Shown one piece after another: positions 1-7,653 of a stretch of DNA of 8,954 bases (position 1 is its first letter; every line of letters starts with the position of its first letter). Origin of the DNA: UBA8752 sp965659115 (GTDB lineage: Bacteria > Bacteroidota > Bacteroidia > Flavobacteriales_D > Sanyastnellaceae); assembly GCA_965659115.1 (NCBI GenBank), contig CBFHUP010000076.1, positions 1 to 8,954 on the forward strand, written 5' to 3'. The position numbers and the translations under genes were made by a program. The notes below the pieces were generated by a model. The model made no database searches. It saw only the letters and a list, made by a program, of their open reading frames with translations, and was not told the origin of the DNA.

Positions 1-3000
1 TCACCGTTCCCGTTCCAGAGGACGGTATGCCTTCCAATTCGAGCAGGTCACCAGGGTAGAAAAGGCCATCTTCTCCTAGGATTCCACAAAGTGATTTGCC
101 CGTCTTAGGGCAAAATTCAAGGAAGTAAAGGTCAGCAGTGGCGGAACCAAATGTGATGGATTCGTGCTTAGATAGAATTTGTGCTACCGGTTCAAGTCGT
201 CCTTCTCCGGTGGTCATGAAGAGACGGTCATTCTTGCTTGCCTTGCCCATTTCATCATACCAAGACAGCCCGGAAAGCTGCAAGTCAAGCTTGCGGCTCG
301 CAAAGGGTTCGAGTTCCGTGGCATCTCCTTCAGGATCGAAAGCGACATCTGAAAACCCGTCGGTGATGGAGGTCAAGATGGGCCGGCCCGTTTCTTCATC
401 ATACCGCATGTTTTTGACCACACTCTCCATTCCCGTTTGCACGGTAGTAATGGATTGAATCATTGCAGGCCGATGTGATTGCATGACCGTGGCATGAACC
501 CCTTGTACTTCTGTCATGATGGAGCCCCAGGGAAAAAAAGAAGGGACGCCAAACACAACAGGAACTGCTACCGGGGTTAGGGAAATACTCACATCCATGT
601 CCGCTTCGAACTGGAGGTTGACCTTATGGTTCCGTATGAATTTTCCCATAAAATAGACCTCGTCGAATACACCGAAATCCTTCATGCCCTCGTTCCATCC
701 ATCTAGGGTATTCACACTTTCCCCTGGTTCGAAGTACTGATATGTGGTCCGTGAGACAGGCACCCTGACACCCTCGCGGTCCCGTTCTGCGCCATACATG
801 ACCGTCTCTGCCTGCTTTCCAGGCATGTCGCTCGTCGTCACACGGACTCCTTGCGAATACCAGAGGCCCTTGCGTGTGACTATGCTGAATAGTGAGTTGA
901 GTGGATTGTTCGGCTTGAGAATGTCCAATTGGGACCGGCTCGGGTCTGTGTATTCAATAATCGTTGGGTGGGTCTTGTGGGAGTAAAAACGGTGCACTGT
1001 TTCGCCTTCTCCGGACAGGTCATCGTGGATTGAACGTTCGGTGACCTCTTCGTAGGATATGCCGGGGGAGGGAAGGAAACTCTCACCTACCGGACCTGTC
1101 TGCGTCTCGTTATCCTCACCGCCCAGTGCGCGTTCTAAATCGGTCTGCGGTTCCTTGGCAAGGGGCTCAAACAATGCACATTCTTCATACATGGCCCGCG
1201 GTTCGTTGGCCGCCACCCCGGAGGAGACCCACTTACCTAGGTTGTTGTTCCAGACCTCGTATCCGAACTCGGTACCCGTAAGCAGCGCTCCCTCTATGTT
1301 GGATCCGTCCTCAATTCCAGGGTCGTATACCATTAGCCTCTTGACGCGCAGCCCACCTCCGATTTTGTGAGCGCCATCTAAAAGCGGAATTCGGACATAG
1401 GACTCTGCCGGGTCATAAATGTTGCAGATCGCCCCGGGCCACCCACTGCCAAACAACTGGTTGTCCGCGCTGGCCGCTTCGTCTAGTACTCTGGCGATGT
1501 CAGACATCAGCGCGTCGCCGCCATTGCCCAAATCGATAGAACTCAATCCGCCAATGGAGACCCGTGGGTATTTTTGATAAAAGTCCCAGCAGGCATCTTG
1601 GGGCAGGCTGTAATTGCCGCTTTCTTCAATCTCAATGAAGAGGCCGTTTGCGTCTGTTCCGACCGCTTCGACGTTTACGAAAGCAGGGAAATAGTTCCAT
1701 CCATTTTCATCCTTGGGGTCGGTGCTGGCCGTTCCGGACATTTGGAAAAGCACTTTTGTAAAGACACGATTTCCAACCAGTTGGTCCGAAAGTGCTTCCG
1801 CGATTTCATCTTGGACGCCATTGCCGTTGTCATCTGTAATGTCCCATCCAAGGCCAGATACATCAACAAGAAAGTCAGTATCTAGGTACAGTTTGTCATG
1901 AGATGAAGTCACGTTAAGGTTGAGTGGCACCATAACCTCGCCCAGTCGGTTTTGGACGTGGCGGTATTCGTGTTGCTCGTACTGTGGGAGAATTCGTGTG
2001 CCAGCAGGGGTGATGATTTGCTTCAGACAATGAGCGGCGGGATCTGAATCAACCAAAGTGCCGGCATTCAAACGCCGCCATTTGTGGTAGCGCGACCAAT
2101 GGTCCTCTTCCCAGTTTTGGTGGGAGCCCCAAGCATCCGTTACACCATAGCGGTATGATGGAGACTCATTTAGGCCAGCATATTCGAGAAAGAGACCGTC
2201 GTACTTATCCCTTAAATGCTGGGATTCAAGCATGGGGACCGCAGGTGAACCCAGCGGGTTTGTTGTGGGGTATTCGTAGCCAAAGGAGAAGTGTCGTGCG
2301 TCTTCTTCGACTTCATTTTCCTCGATGGTGACCCCATTGAGGGTCAATTTTCCACCGCCCGTTGCAGTGCCACTAATCGAACCTTCCTCATAAGTGGCCT
2401 GCCATGAAGTATAGTCGTAGTTGAAGCTGACTGACTTGAGCAGTTTATCCGGTCCACCTGAACCGGATTGGTCTTTGGCGAAGAGGTTGATGTTATCTAA
2501 TTTTTCTAGCTGGGAGGTCCCCCATTGCGATCCGTCTCGCACCGTTCCGGCAGCATTGAAATCTGCTATTCTCGCGCCATCGGTTCGTCCGCTGGTTGTG
2601 AATTCGGCGTAATGCGTCCGGGTCTCTATGCGCTCGAGGATATACACCTCTTTCTCGCCGAGCGAAAAACTGGCCATATCATCTTCCGTGTCACCCACTG
2701 AGCCAGAATGAAAATGACTTCCTGCGACCGGGTCGCGAAATCTGAACCAGTCTGCACTTCCATCGCTTTTGTCCATGCTACCGAACAAGCGCTTGTATTT
2801 AAATCTGACCCAAGAGCCCAGGTCGTCATCTGTGCATCCGTCATCGAGCACATCAATGTAGTCGGGGGACGTGATGGCCGTCAATAGCCAGGACGTGGCT
2901 ACGGGTTCAGATGTAAGCTTGCCCTGCACCAAGTCGAATCCTTCGAGGCCATCGGTCACGCTGGTTTCATCTCCTTTTAGGATGAGGTCAACATCAGGTG

Positions 3001-4768
3001 TGGGGCAAAAAATCACATTGTGGTTGATGATATCGTGTGCGTCCGCATCCACGCGGTATGAAAGGTCCAGTTTGTTGCGCTCGAACACTGGAATGCCGAA
3101 AGTGTAGCGGGTTCCACTTTCATTGAGAATTTCGAATTCAGAAAGTGTCTCCTCCGGAACCGTGGAGTAATCCACAAAATTGGCAGGGGCGTTGGCGTAA
3201 TTGCGCCTGTCAAACTGGCGGTGACCGCTTGAGGCATCGTCCATCGTTCGCGCATCATTCCACCGAACTGTTTTCATCAATTCGGGTCGCCAATTTGCAT
3301 CGGTAGTGCCTGAAATACTCGTGGTGAGCTCTAGCGTTCTATGCTTTGTAGCGTCTTTTCCATAATAGGTTTCTGCGTCCAGACCATTCCAGTTGTCTGC
3401 ATTGACGCCTCTGATTACATCCCCGTCTCCAAGGATTTTCCTGCGCAGTCCGAGGTCTCCTTTGAACGCAAAGAACCTGCGGTCTTTTTCCGTTGGAAAC
3501 GAAAATGTGTTGCCGTTGTCCTCAGCCATCCAACTGCGCAAGTCCACTTCGGAGGTGAGATCTCTGCTTTTGGAGGCTCCTACAACTACATTAAGCACGG
3601 TTGGAAGCCCGGCACCCAACCCAAGTTCAATACCGAAGTCAGAAGATGTAGAACTGAACTCAACCCCACGTGGGTGGAAGCTGCCCGGCTTTGAAAAGAA
3701 ACAGCGGAATTGTCCTCCAAGACTGCCGGCTGCAACCGAAAAGTAATCTGGGGTTTGCACCGGTAGCGGCGTGAATCGGTCGTTCTCGTCTAAAGCGTGA
3801 GGTCGCTCCTCGAAGAAGTCCATAGCGGCCATTGTGCTCTCTTTGGAGTCTAGGGTCAATTCCCCAGAAAACATGTAGCCGTAGACATCAATCTCCTCGT
3901 AAGGTGCATAAGTCATTTGCGTGATTGAGGCGTTGAAGCCCGCCTCGGGTCCTATGTTGGGAAGGGCAGCATATTCAAGAGAGAAGTTGCCTGAGAAGCG
4001 AACTTCACTGGCACCGTTGGAATAAGTGGGCAATCCGAAGGTTTGGGGACTCAGGCTCAGGCTACTTATACGGCTTCTGGCCTTTTTTCCAAAATTTCGA
4101 AACACACCTTCAGGCCTGTCCTTGGGGGTGGAGGGTGACTTCGAGATGGAGCCCACAATTCCTTCGATGGCCACCACAGGATTAAACGAGAATGAAAACA
4201 GACCGTCGCCGGCTTCATTCATGTATGATATGCCTGCTCCGAATCCACTCAGATTGAAGCCCATTCGCGGCAGGATGCCACGCTGGTTATCCAAAGCGAT
4301 GCCGTTGCGCAGACCGAGGTTGACGGCAGAGAGAATTTCAGCGCCAAGAATGGCGTCAAGGGTGAGTTTCTGGTAAACTGGTTTTTTGTCGATGTTGACG
4401 ATCTTAATGCCGTTGAAATCGTCTGGGATCCCGCTGGCATTTCGCGTGATGGCACCGGGTCCAAGGGTCCAGCCGAATCCCACCCAGCTGGCAGCCTCTT
4501 CGGGGTTAGGGGGCGCATAGCCAAGCACGATAGGGTATGCTTCTCCGGCAGCACCTGGTATGTTGATCAGTGGCAGAGAAAAGCTGAAGGCGCCGGTAGC
4601 CTTATCGACCTTTGCCCCTGTGGAACTCGGGTCCACGAAACCTGCCAAATCGGTATTCGATGCCGTCTCACCTTGGGCCGTTGCTTGAGTGTGGAGGGCC
4701 AGGGCGATAGAGCCCAGGTACAGACACCTCCATATGTTCCCTTGAAACGCAGAATGGATTCCGTTCAT
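1..4768 (-). CDS. Giant RHS-like secreted surface protein, N-terminal 1589 residues (3' end outside window)
   Basis: From ATG at 4768 the minus strand reads 1589 codons without a stop and runs off the left edge. Residues 1-31 are a signal peptide (hydrophobic YLGSIALAL, cleavage near ATA-QG). From about 41 comes the Bacteroidota RHS-type opening: VDKATGAFSFSLPL, SWVGFGWTLGPGAITRN (94-110), GIPDDF. Further family-like motifs in the expected order are SGTRYTFGIPVFE (551-563), SWLLTAITSPDYIDV (626-640), DDDLGSWVRFKY (647-658), LGEKEVYILERIETRTHYAEF (703-723, shown here as one block but conserved mainly at EKE-Y and ET-TH), LKQIITPAGTRI...YEQHEYRHVQNR (915-941), GGGLRVKRL (1137-1145), VSSGVAANEP (1181-1190), SYEEVTERS (1238-1246), HRFYSHKTHPT (1259-1269), TRKGLW (1298-1303) and YDEETGRPILT (1455-1465). 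Known family: secreted giant proteins, often 2000-3500 residues, some with an RHS core and a variable C-terminal toxin. That part is not visible here, so toxin activity is inference. Translation is coupled to the upstream gene. Confidence 0.9.
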   Translation of the reverse strand, partial: MNGIHSAFQGNIWRCLYLGSIALALHTQATAQGETASNTDLAGFVDPSSTGAKVDKATGAFSFSLPLINIPGAAGEAYPIVLGYAPPNPEEAASWVGFGWTLGPGAITRNASGIPDDFNGIKIVNIDKKPVYQKLTLDAILGAEILSAVNLGLRNGIALDNQRGILPRMGFNLSGFGAGISYMNEAGDGLFSFSFNPVVAIEGIVGSISKSPSTPKDRPEGVFRNFGKKARSRISSLSLSPQTFGLPTYSNGASEVRFSGNFSLEYAALPNIGPEAGFNASITQMTYAPYEEIDVYGYMFSGELTLDSKESTMAAMDFFEERPHALDENDRFTPLPVQTPDYFSVAAGSLGGQFRCFFSKPGSFHPRGVEFSSTSSDFGIELGLGAGLPTVLNVVVGASKSRDLTSEVDLRSWMAEDNGNTFSFPTEKDRRFFAFKGDLGLRRKILGDGDVIRGVNADNWNGLDAETYYGKDATKHRTLELTTSISGTTDANWRPELMKTVRWNDARTMDDASSGHRQFDRRNYANAPANFVDYSTVPEETLSEFEILNESGTRYTFGIPVFERNKLDLSYRVDADAHDIINHNVIFCPTPDVDLILKGDETSVTDGLEGFDLVQGKLTSEPVATSWLLTAITSPDYIDVLDDGCTDDDLGSWVRFKYKRLFGSMDKSDGSADWFRFRDPVAGSHFHSGSVGDTEDDMASFSLGEKEVYILERIETRTHYAEFTTSGRTDGARIADFNAAGTVRDGSQWGTSQLEKLDNINLFAKDQSGSGGPDKLLKSVSFNYDYTSWQATYEEGSISGTATGGGKLTLNGVTIEENEVEEDARHFSFGYEYPTTNPLGSPAVPMLESQHLRDKYDGLFLEYAGLNESPSYRYGVTDAWGSHQNWEEDHWSRYHKWRRLNAGTLVDSDPAAHCLKQIITPAGTRILPQYEQHEYRHVQNRLGEVMVPLNLNVTSSHDKLYLDTDFLVDVSGLGWDITDDNGNGVQDEIAEALSDQLVGNRVFTKVLFQMSGTASTDPKDENGWNYFPAFVNVEAVGTDANGLFIEIEESGNYSLPQDACWDFYQKYPRVSIGGLSSIDLGNGGDALMSDIARVLDEAASADNQLFGSGWPGAICNIYDPAESYVRIPLLDGAHKIGGGLRVKRLMVYDPGIEDGSNIEGALLTGTEFGYEVWNNNLGKWVSSGVAANEPRAMYEECALFEPLAKEPQTDLERALGGEDNETQTGPVGESFLPSPGISYEEVTERSIHDDLSGEGETVHRFYSHKTHPTIIEYTDPSRSQLDILKPNNPLNSLFSIVTRKGLWYSQGVRVTTSDMPGKQAETVMYGAERDREGVRVPVSRTTYQYFEPGESVNTLDGWNEGMKDFGVFDEVYFMGKFIRNHKVNLQFEADMDVSISLTPVAVPVVFGVPSFFPWGSIMTEVQGVHATVMQSHRPAMIQSITTVQTGMESVVKNMRYDEETGRPILTSITDGFSDVAFDPEGDATELEPFASRKLDLQLSGLSWYDEMGKASKNDRLFMTTGEGRLEPVAQILSKHESITFGSATADLYFLEFCPKTGKSLCGILGEDGLFYPGDLLELEGIPSSGTGTV

Positions 4769-4772
4769 CTCA
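4766..4772 (-). promoter_or_regulatory. TGA-G-ATG stop/start junction: translational coupling
   Basis: The stop codon of the cysteine-rich gene (4772-4770) is separated by a single G (4769) from the ATG of the giant RHS-like gene (4768-4766). There is no room for a separate promoter, and no recognisable Shine-Dalgarno sequence precedes the ATG. Terminating ribosomes probably restart at this ATG, so the two proteins should be made together. The junction also fixes the start of the giant gene: no in-frame ATG lies just upstream, and residues 1-31 form a proper signal peptide. Confidence 0.8.
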
Positions 4773-7631
4773 GCAATCGATTTGTTGGCCAAATGCACCG
4801 AGTATGAGGAGGAGGTCGGGGACGGAGACGATGCCGTCACCATTGACGTCTGGACAACCTTCAATAGGGCCGTTGTCGTTGGGGAAGGTGCAGGTGCCGT
4901 TGTCCTCTGTGGCCTCACGATTGAAGTTCTCGGCGTTGGAATAGGTGCAGCCACTGACCTCATGGATGTCACAGGTTCCGTCTTCGTCAAAGTCGAGGCA
5001 AACGCCCTCGCAATCATAACCTGGAAGTGCATAAAGGCAGCTCTCTTCGTCGGCCGGAACCGTCGCATTAGGGTCGAAGTTGCAGGCCGCCACTTCCATG
5101 CAGCCTAGGTTGATGCCCATGCCTCCGCAATTGTAACCCAACGCAGGGTAAACACAGAAATCTTCATCTCCTTGATTTGTAGCATTGGGATTGAAGTTGC
5201 ACGCTTCGGGGTCCATACAGCCCGTTTCTTCTATCCCGTCGCAGATGCCATTCTCATCGATATCGAAAAGGCAGTTGCCATTGCAGTCAACGAGGTTACC
5301 TGAATAGAAACAGGTTCCATCCTCCTCTGTGGCTTCGGGATCAAAGTTGCAGGCCTCAGAATCTGTGCAGCCGTTCAGTTCAATGCCGTCACACACCCCG
5401 TCATCATCTAGGTCCTCGAGACATTCACCGGCACAGTTGAAACTCGGTAAAGGGTAATAGCAGCCTGTATTGTCCGTAGCCTGGGCGTTGTAGTTACAGG
5501 CCTCTGGTTCCATGCAACCGGGAATCTCGAGGTCGTCACAGATGTCATCGCCATCGGTATCTAGCAGGCAGTCTCCGTTGCAGTCGAATGCGGGCTGAGC
5601 GTAGATGCAGCTGCCATTGTCGTCGGTCGCTAGTGGGTCATAGTTGCACGCCATGCCATCCATGCAACCGGGAACCTCATCGGCATCGCAAAGGCCGTCA
5701 CCGTCCGTATCGCTCAAGCAATCGCCGCCGCAGACGCCGAGGGCATCGAGCTGGTTACCCTGGCAATCGCAGTCGCCCGGGGGGAGTGGACTGCAGCCAC
5801 AGGTGAAAATGGCACCGGGACCATTGCAGATGCCGCACGCATCATAGAAACCGACACAGTCGTCCACGAGGTCGCAGATGCCATCGCCATCCAAATCGGA
5901 AGGGCAATCACCGCCACAGACGCCGATGGCATCCATGAGGTTGCCATTGCAATCGCATGCACCGGAGGCTATCATGTTGCATCCGCAGTCGTACACCGGG
6001 CCCGGTCCGTTGCACACCCCACACTCATCGTACCCTCCCACACAACAGTCAAGATCGTCACATTCTCCATCGCCATCTATGTCACCCGTGCAGGTGCCGC
6101 CGCAGATGCCGAGGGCGTCGAATTGATTGCCTTCGCAGTCACAAGCTCCAGCGGGGAAGTCATTGCAGCCACAAGCGAGGGTAGCGCCGTTGCCATTGCA
6201 AACCCCACATTCATCCATGAAGCCAATGCAAGGGTCTTGGTCGTCGCAGATGCCATCTCCGTCGAAATCGGAAAGGCAGGATCCTCCGCACATTCCAATA
6301 GCGTCGGCCGTGAGGCAGGACCCATCATCGTCAGTAGCCTCTGGGTTAAAGTTGCAAGAGCAAGGCCACGTGCACCCATCGACCTCGTCTTGGTCGCAGA
6401 CCCCGTCTCCGTCGGCATCGCCGCTCTCACAGATCGGGATGTCGAATACACATGAACCGTCGTCCTCAATGGCGAGTGGGTCGTAGTTCAATGCGATTGG
6501 ATATGTGCAACCCGGACCGCTGATGCCAGGGGTGCAAACCTCAGCGATAGTGGAGAATGTAAACTCTCCGCCAGTGGCCACATACTGTCCGTCGATGGTC
6601 AGGGCGTAGCCACCGTTTCCGTAAGCGCAGCACATGCCGTCGCCGAATTCATCGGCCACCGTCAGGGTGTAGCACCCCGGGCATAGGCTGGTGCTCACCA
6701 CAAGCGTGGAAAAGTCTTCGGTCCCGTTGGTGTAAGGGGTGCTGGCGAGAACGATATCGCTCTGTGCGTCCATCAATAACCAGCTGGTTTCTGCCGGGTA
6801 CTGGTCGAAGTCGACCGTCATGGTAAAGGTGTGGCTTTCGTCAAAGTTGCAGGATCCGTCTTCGACGGTAGCGTTGGGATTGTAGTTGCAGGCACTGGCA
6901 TTCATGCAGCCTGGGGTGTCGCCCCCGCTTGGATCGCTGCCGAAGACGCAGAGGTTACTGAGCGCGATGTTGCCCCCGATTTCAAGTCCGGTGATGTTTC
7001 CGGTGAGGATCAACGTGGCGATGAAGGCGTTGGATCCGGGGATGACCTCGGCCACGATCCCATCTGGAAGGGTTGTCGGAATCTGCGGGCCCGGTCCTAC
7101 GAAAGGGAAATTGCCGTTGACACCGAGATTGATAGGAGCGCCGGACCCGTCGCCTTTCAATTGGATGGAAATTCCGGTTATGCTCACACCCGTGGGCAGG
7201 TTAGCCGCTGTCATGTCGAACCGGGCATTCGTAGCTGTGAGGAGCAGTGCCATTGGGCTGTCGATTCCCCCAGGTGATTCCACAAAGGATGCAGCCTCCA
7301 TAGACCCGTCACCGCCGGGTGTGGCACTGTATGGGCTGAAGTCCATTACAATGCCCCCGCTCGTGAATTCAGGTGGGGGCTGATCAAGGCCCGGATAGAG
7401 GTTGATGAAACCCGGGTCGAATTCCTGAAAGTCGAAAACGATATCACATCCTTGAGCGGACACAGCATTCACCGAAGCGAAAACCAGCCCAATCAAGAGC
7501 AGCAATCCGGAGAGTGCCCGGCAATGCAAATTTAAAGATGAACGCACGATGCGAAGCGATTTGATGTAACTGTAAGATATTGATTTCGTGTCCTTTCCCG
7601 CAGATATCCGCGGGGAATTGACGAGATGCAT
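4770..7631 (-). CDS. Secreted cysteine-rich, calcium-loop repeat protein with dockerin-like C-terminus
   Basis: A 953-residue protein. The signal peptide has its hydrophobic core at about 39-54 (LSGLLLLIGLVFAS) and cleavage near VSA-QG (59/60). Residues 61-235 form a beta-rich domain I do not recognise. Residues 264-366 match a module common in secreted Bacteroidota proteins (YPAETSWLL, CYTLTVADEFGDGMCC). Residues 374-914 are repeats: GC-x4-ACN(F/Y)(N/D)P-x-AT-x-DGSC modules begin at 241, 374, 419, 655, 705, 754, 804, 843 and 894, and thrombospondin-3/EF-hand-like loops (DxDGDGxCD type) at 405, 455, 517, 579, 641, 691, 740, 790 and 880. Residues 448-633 contain three 62-residue units with DECGVCNGPG-like segments. 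The end, DVNGDGIVSVPDLLLIL, is dockerin-like. The mature part has 84 cysteines by my count. Likely role: extracellular, calcium-stabilised adhesion or scaffold; this is inference, and no enzyme motif was seen. The start is uncertain: ATG 7631 gives an unusually long n-region, whereas in-frame GTG at 7547 (V29) gives a textbook signal peptide. The next gene begins one base after its stop. Confidence 0.9.
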   Translation of the reverse strand: MHLVNSPRISAGKDTKSISYSYIKSLRIVRSSLNLHCRALSGLLLLIGLVFASVNAVSAQGCDIVFDFQEFDPGFINLYPGLDQPPPEFTSGGIVMDFSPYSATPGGDGSMEAASFVESPGGIDSPMALLLTATNARFDMTAANLPTGVSITGISIQLKGDGSGAPINLGVNGNFPFVGPGPQIPTTLPDGIVAEVIPGSNAFIATLILTGNITGLEIGGNIALSNLCVFGSDPSGGDTPGCMNASACNYNPNATVEDGSCNFDESHTFTMTVDFDQYPAETSWLLMDAQSDIVLASTPYTNGTEDFSTLVVSTSLCPGCYTLTVADEFGDGMCCAYGNGGYALTIDGQYVATGGEFTFSTIAEVCTPGISGPGCTYPIALNYDPLAIEDDGSCVFDIPICESGDADGDGVCDQDEVDGCTWPCSCNFNPEATDDDGSCLTADAIGMCGGSCLSDFDGDGICDDQDPCIGFMDECGVCNGNGATLACGCNDFPAGACDCEGNQFDALGICGGTCTGDIDGDGECDDLDCCVGGYDECGVCNGPGPVYDCGCNMIASGACDCNGNLMDAIGVCGGDCPSDLDGDGICDLVDDCVGFYDACGICNGPGAIFTCGCSPLPPGDCDCQGNQLDALGVCGGDCLSDTDGDGLCDADEVPGCMDGMACNYDPLATDDNGSCIYAQPAFDCNGDCLLDTDGDDICDDLEIPGCMEPEACNYNAQATDNTGCYYPLPSFNCAGECLEDLDDDGVCDGIELNGCTDSEACNFDPEATEEDGTCFYSGNLVDCNGNCLFDIDENGICDGIEETGCMDPEACNFNPNATNQGDEDFCVYPALGYNCGGMGINLGCMEVAACNFDPNATVPADEESCLYALPGYDCEGVCLDFDEDGTCDIHEVSGCTYSNAENFNREATEDNGTCTFPNDNGPIEGCPDVNGDGIVSVPDLLLILGAFGQQIDC
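4773..4856 (-). other. Dockerin-like EF-hand segment at the protein C-terminus
   Basis: Codons 926-953 read C-x-DVNGDGIVSVPDLLLIL, then GAFG and a final cysteine. The loop D928, N930, D932, I934 (backbone position) and D939 fits a dockerin type I / EF-hand calcium loop followed by a hydrophobic helix. Only one such half is present, whereas classical cellulosomal dockerins have two. Single copies ending secreted proteins are common in marine Bacteroidota and need not mean a cellulosome. No separate type IX sorting domain follows it. Confidence 0.75.
4890..5669 (-). repeat. Array of about 50-residue compound modules (ACN(F/Y)NP module plus calcium loop)
   Basis: Modules begin at codons 655, 705, 754, 804, 843 and 894, giving spacings of 50, 49, 50, 39 and 51 residues. 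A full module reads GC(M/T)xxxACN(F/Y)(N/D)PxATxxxGSC, then xYxxPxxxCxGxCL, then a loop of the form DxDxDGxCDxxE. The unit at 804 is short because it ends at NCGGMGINL and has no acidic loop before the next GC. The last module at 894 is degenerate (AENFNREAT replaces ACNFNPEAT) and is followed by a linker and the dockerin-like end. Confidence 0.88.
5673..6290 (-). repeat. Tandem array of 62-residue (186-base) units inside the calcium-loop protein
   Basis: Three full units start at codons 448, 510 and 572 (6290, 6104 and 5918), followed by a partial fourth from codon 634 (5732). The period is exactly 62 residues each time. Consensus by eye: CGGxCxSDxDGDGICDxxD, then DCVGxxDECGVCNGPG, then CGCNxxPxGxCDCxGN and DAxGxCGG. 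Each unit carries one DxDGDG calcium-loop motif and 14 to 15 cysteines. The DNA copies are related but clearly diverged, so this is an old duplication kept in register and not a recent slippage array. Confidence 0.9.
7597..7614. promoter_or_regulatory. Near-perfect dyad CCCGC-A-GATATC-C-GCGGG near the start of the secreted pair
   Basis: An 18-base dyad with perfect five-base outer arms, one mismatched pair and the palindrome GATATC at the centre. It lies 17 bases inside the gene if translation begins at ATG 7631, but 50 bases upstream if it begins at GTG 7547, where it would be well placed as an operator or 5'-leader structure. It has no loop at its centre, which suits a DNA-binding dimer better than an RNA hairpin. 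The role is not established. Confidence 0.3.
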
Positions 7632-7633
7632 AT

Positions 7634-7653
7634 AAAAGGGGGCTAACCCTTCT
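7634..7653 (-). terminator. Possible weak terminator hairpin after the peptidase gene
   Basis: Directly after the TAA of the peptidase gene the minus strand reads AGAAGGG-TTAGCC-CCCTTTT: a 7-pair stem including one G-T wobble, with a six-base loop. The T-run forms part of the stem, so there is hardly any free U-tail. It could reduce read-through into the secreted pair. If it does, the promoter of that pair must lie downstream of it, which would favour the later GTG start at 7547. The evidence is weak. Confidence 0.3.

Noticed and set aside
3341..3746. Two overlapping 117-codon plus-strand ORFs
   Set aside because: Both are antisense to the continuous RHS-like frame, with no recognisable motif.
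4771..4786. Small dyad around ATCGAT just before the start of the giant gene
   Set aside because: The arms are short and imperfect and it codes for the last residues of the upstream protein; chance is the simpler explanation.
5673..6290. Regular repeats considered as a CRISPR array or satellite DNA
   Set aside because: The periodicity is in the protein, the DNA copies are diverged, the frame stays open, and no repeat-spacer pattern is present.
5588..6486. Several overlapping plus- and minus-strand ORFs of 67-130 codons across the repeat array
   Set aside because: They are frame shadows created by the regular GAT/GGC/TGC-rich repeats and translate to low-complexity serine/proline/arginine or alanine/methionine strings.
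7523..7537. TAAATTTG on the minus strand, an exact match to the Bacteroidota -7 promoter consensus TAnnTTTG
   Set aside because: It lies inside the signal-peptide coding region, has no -33 TTG-type element at the right distance, and no usable start after it would keep the signal peptide.
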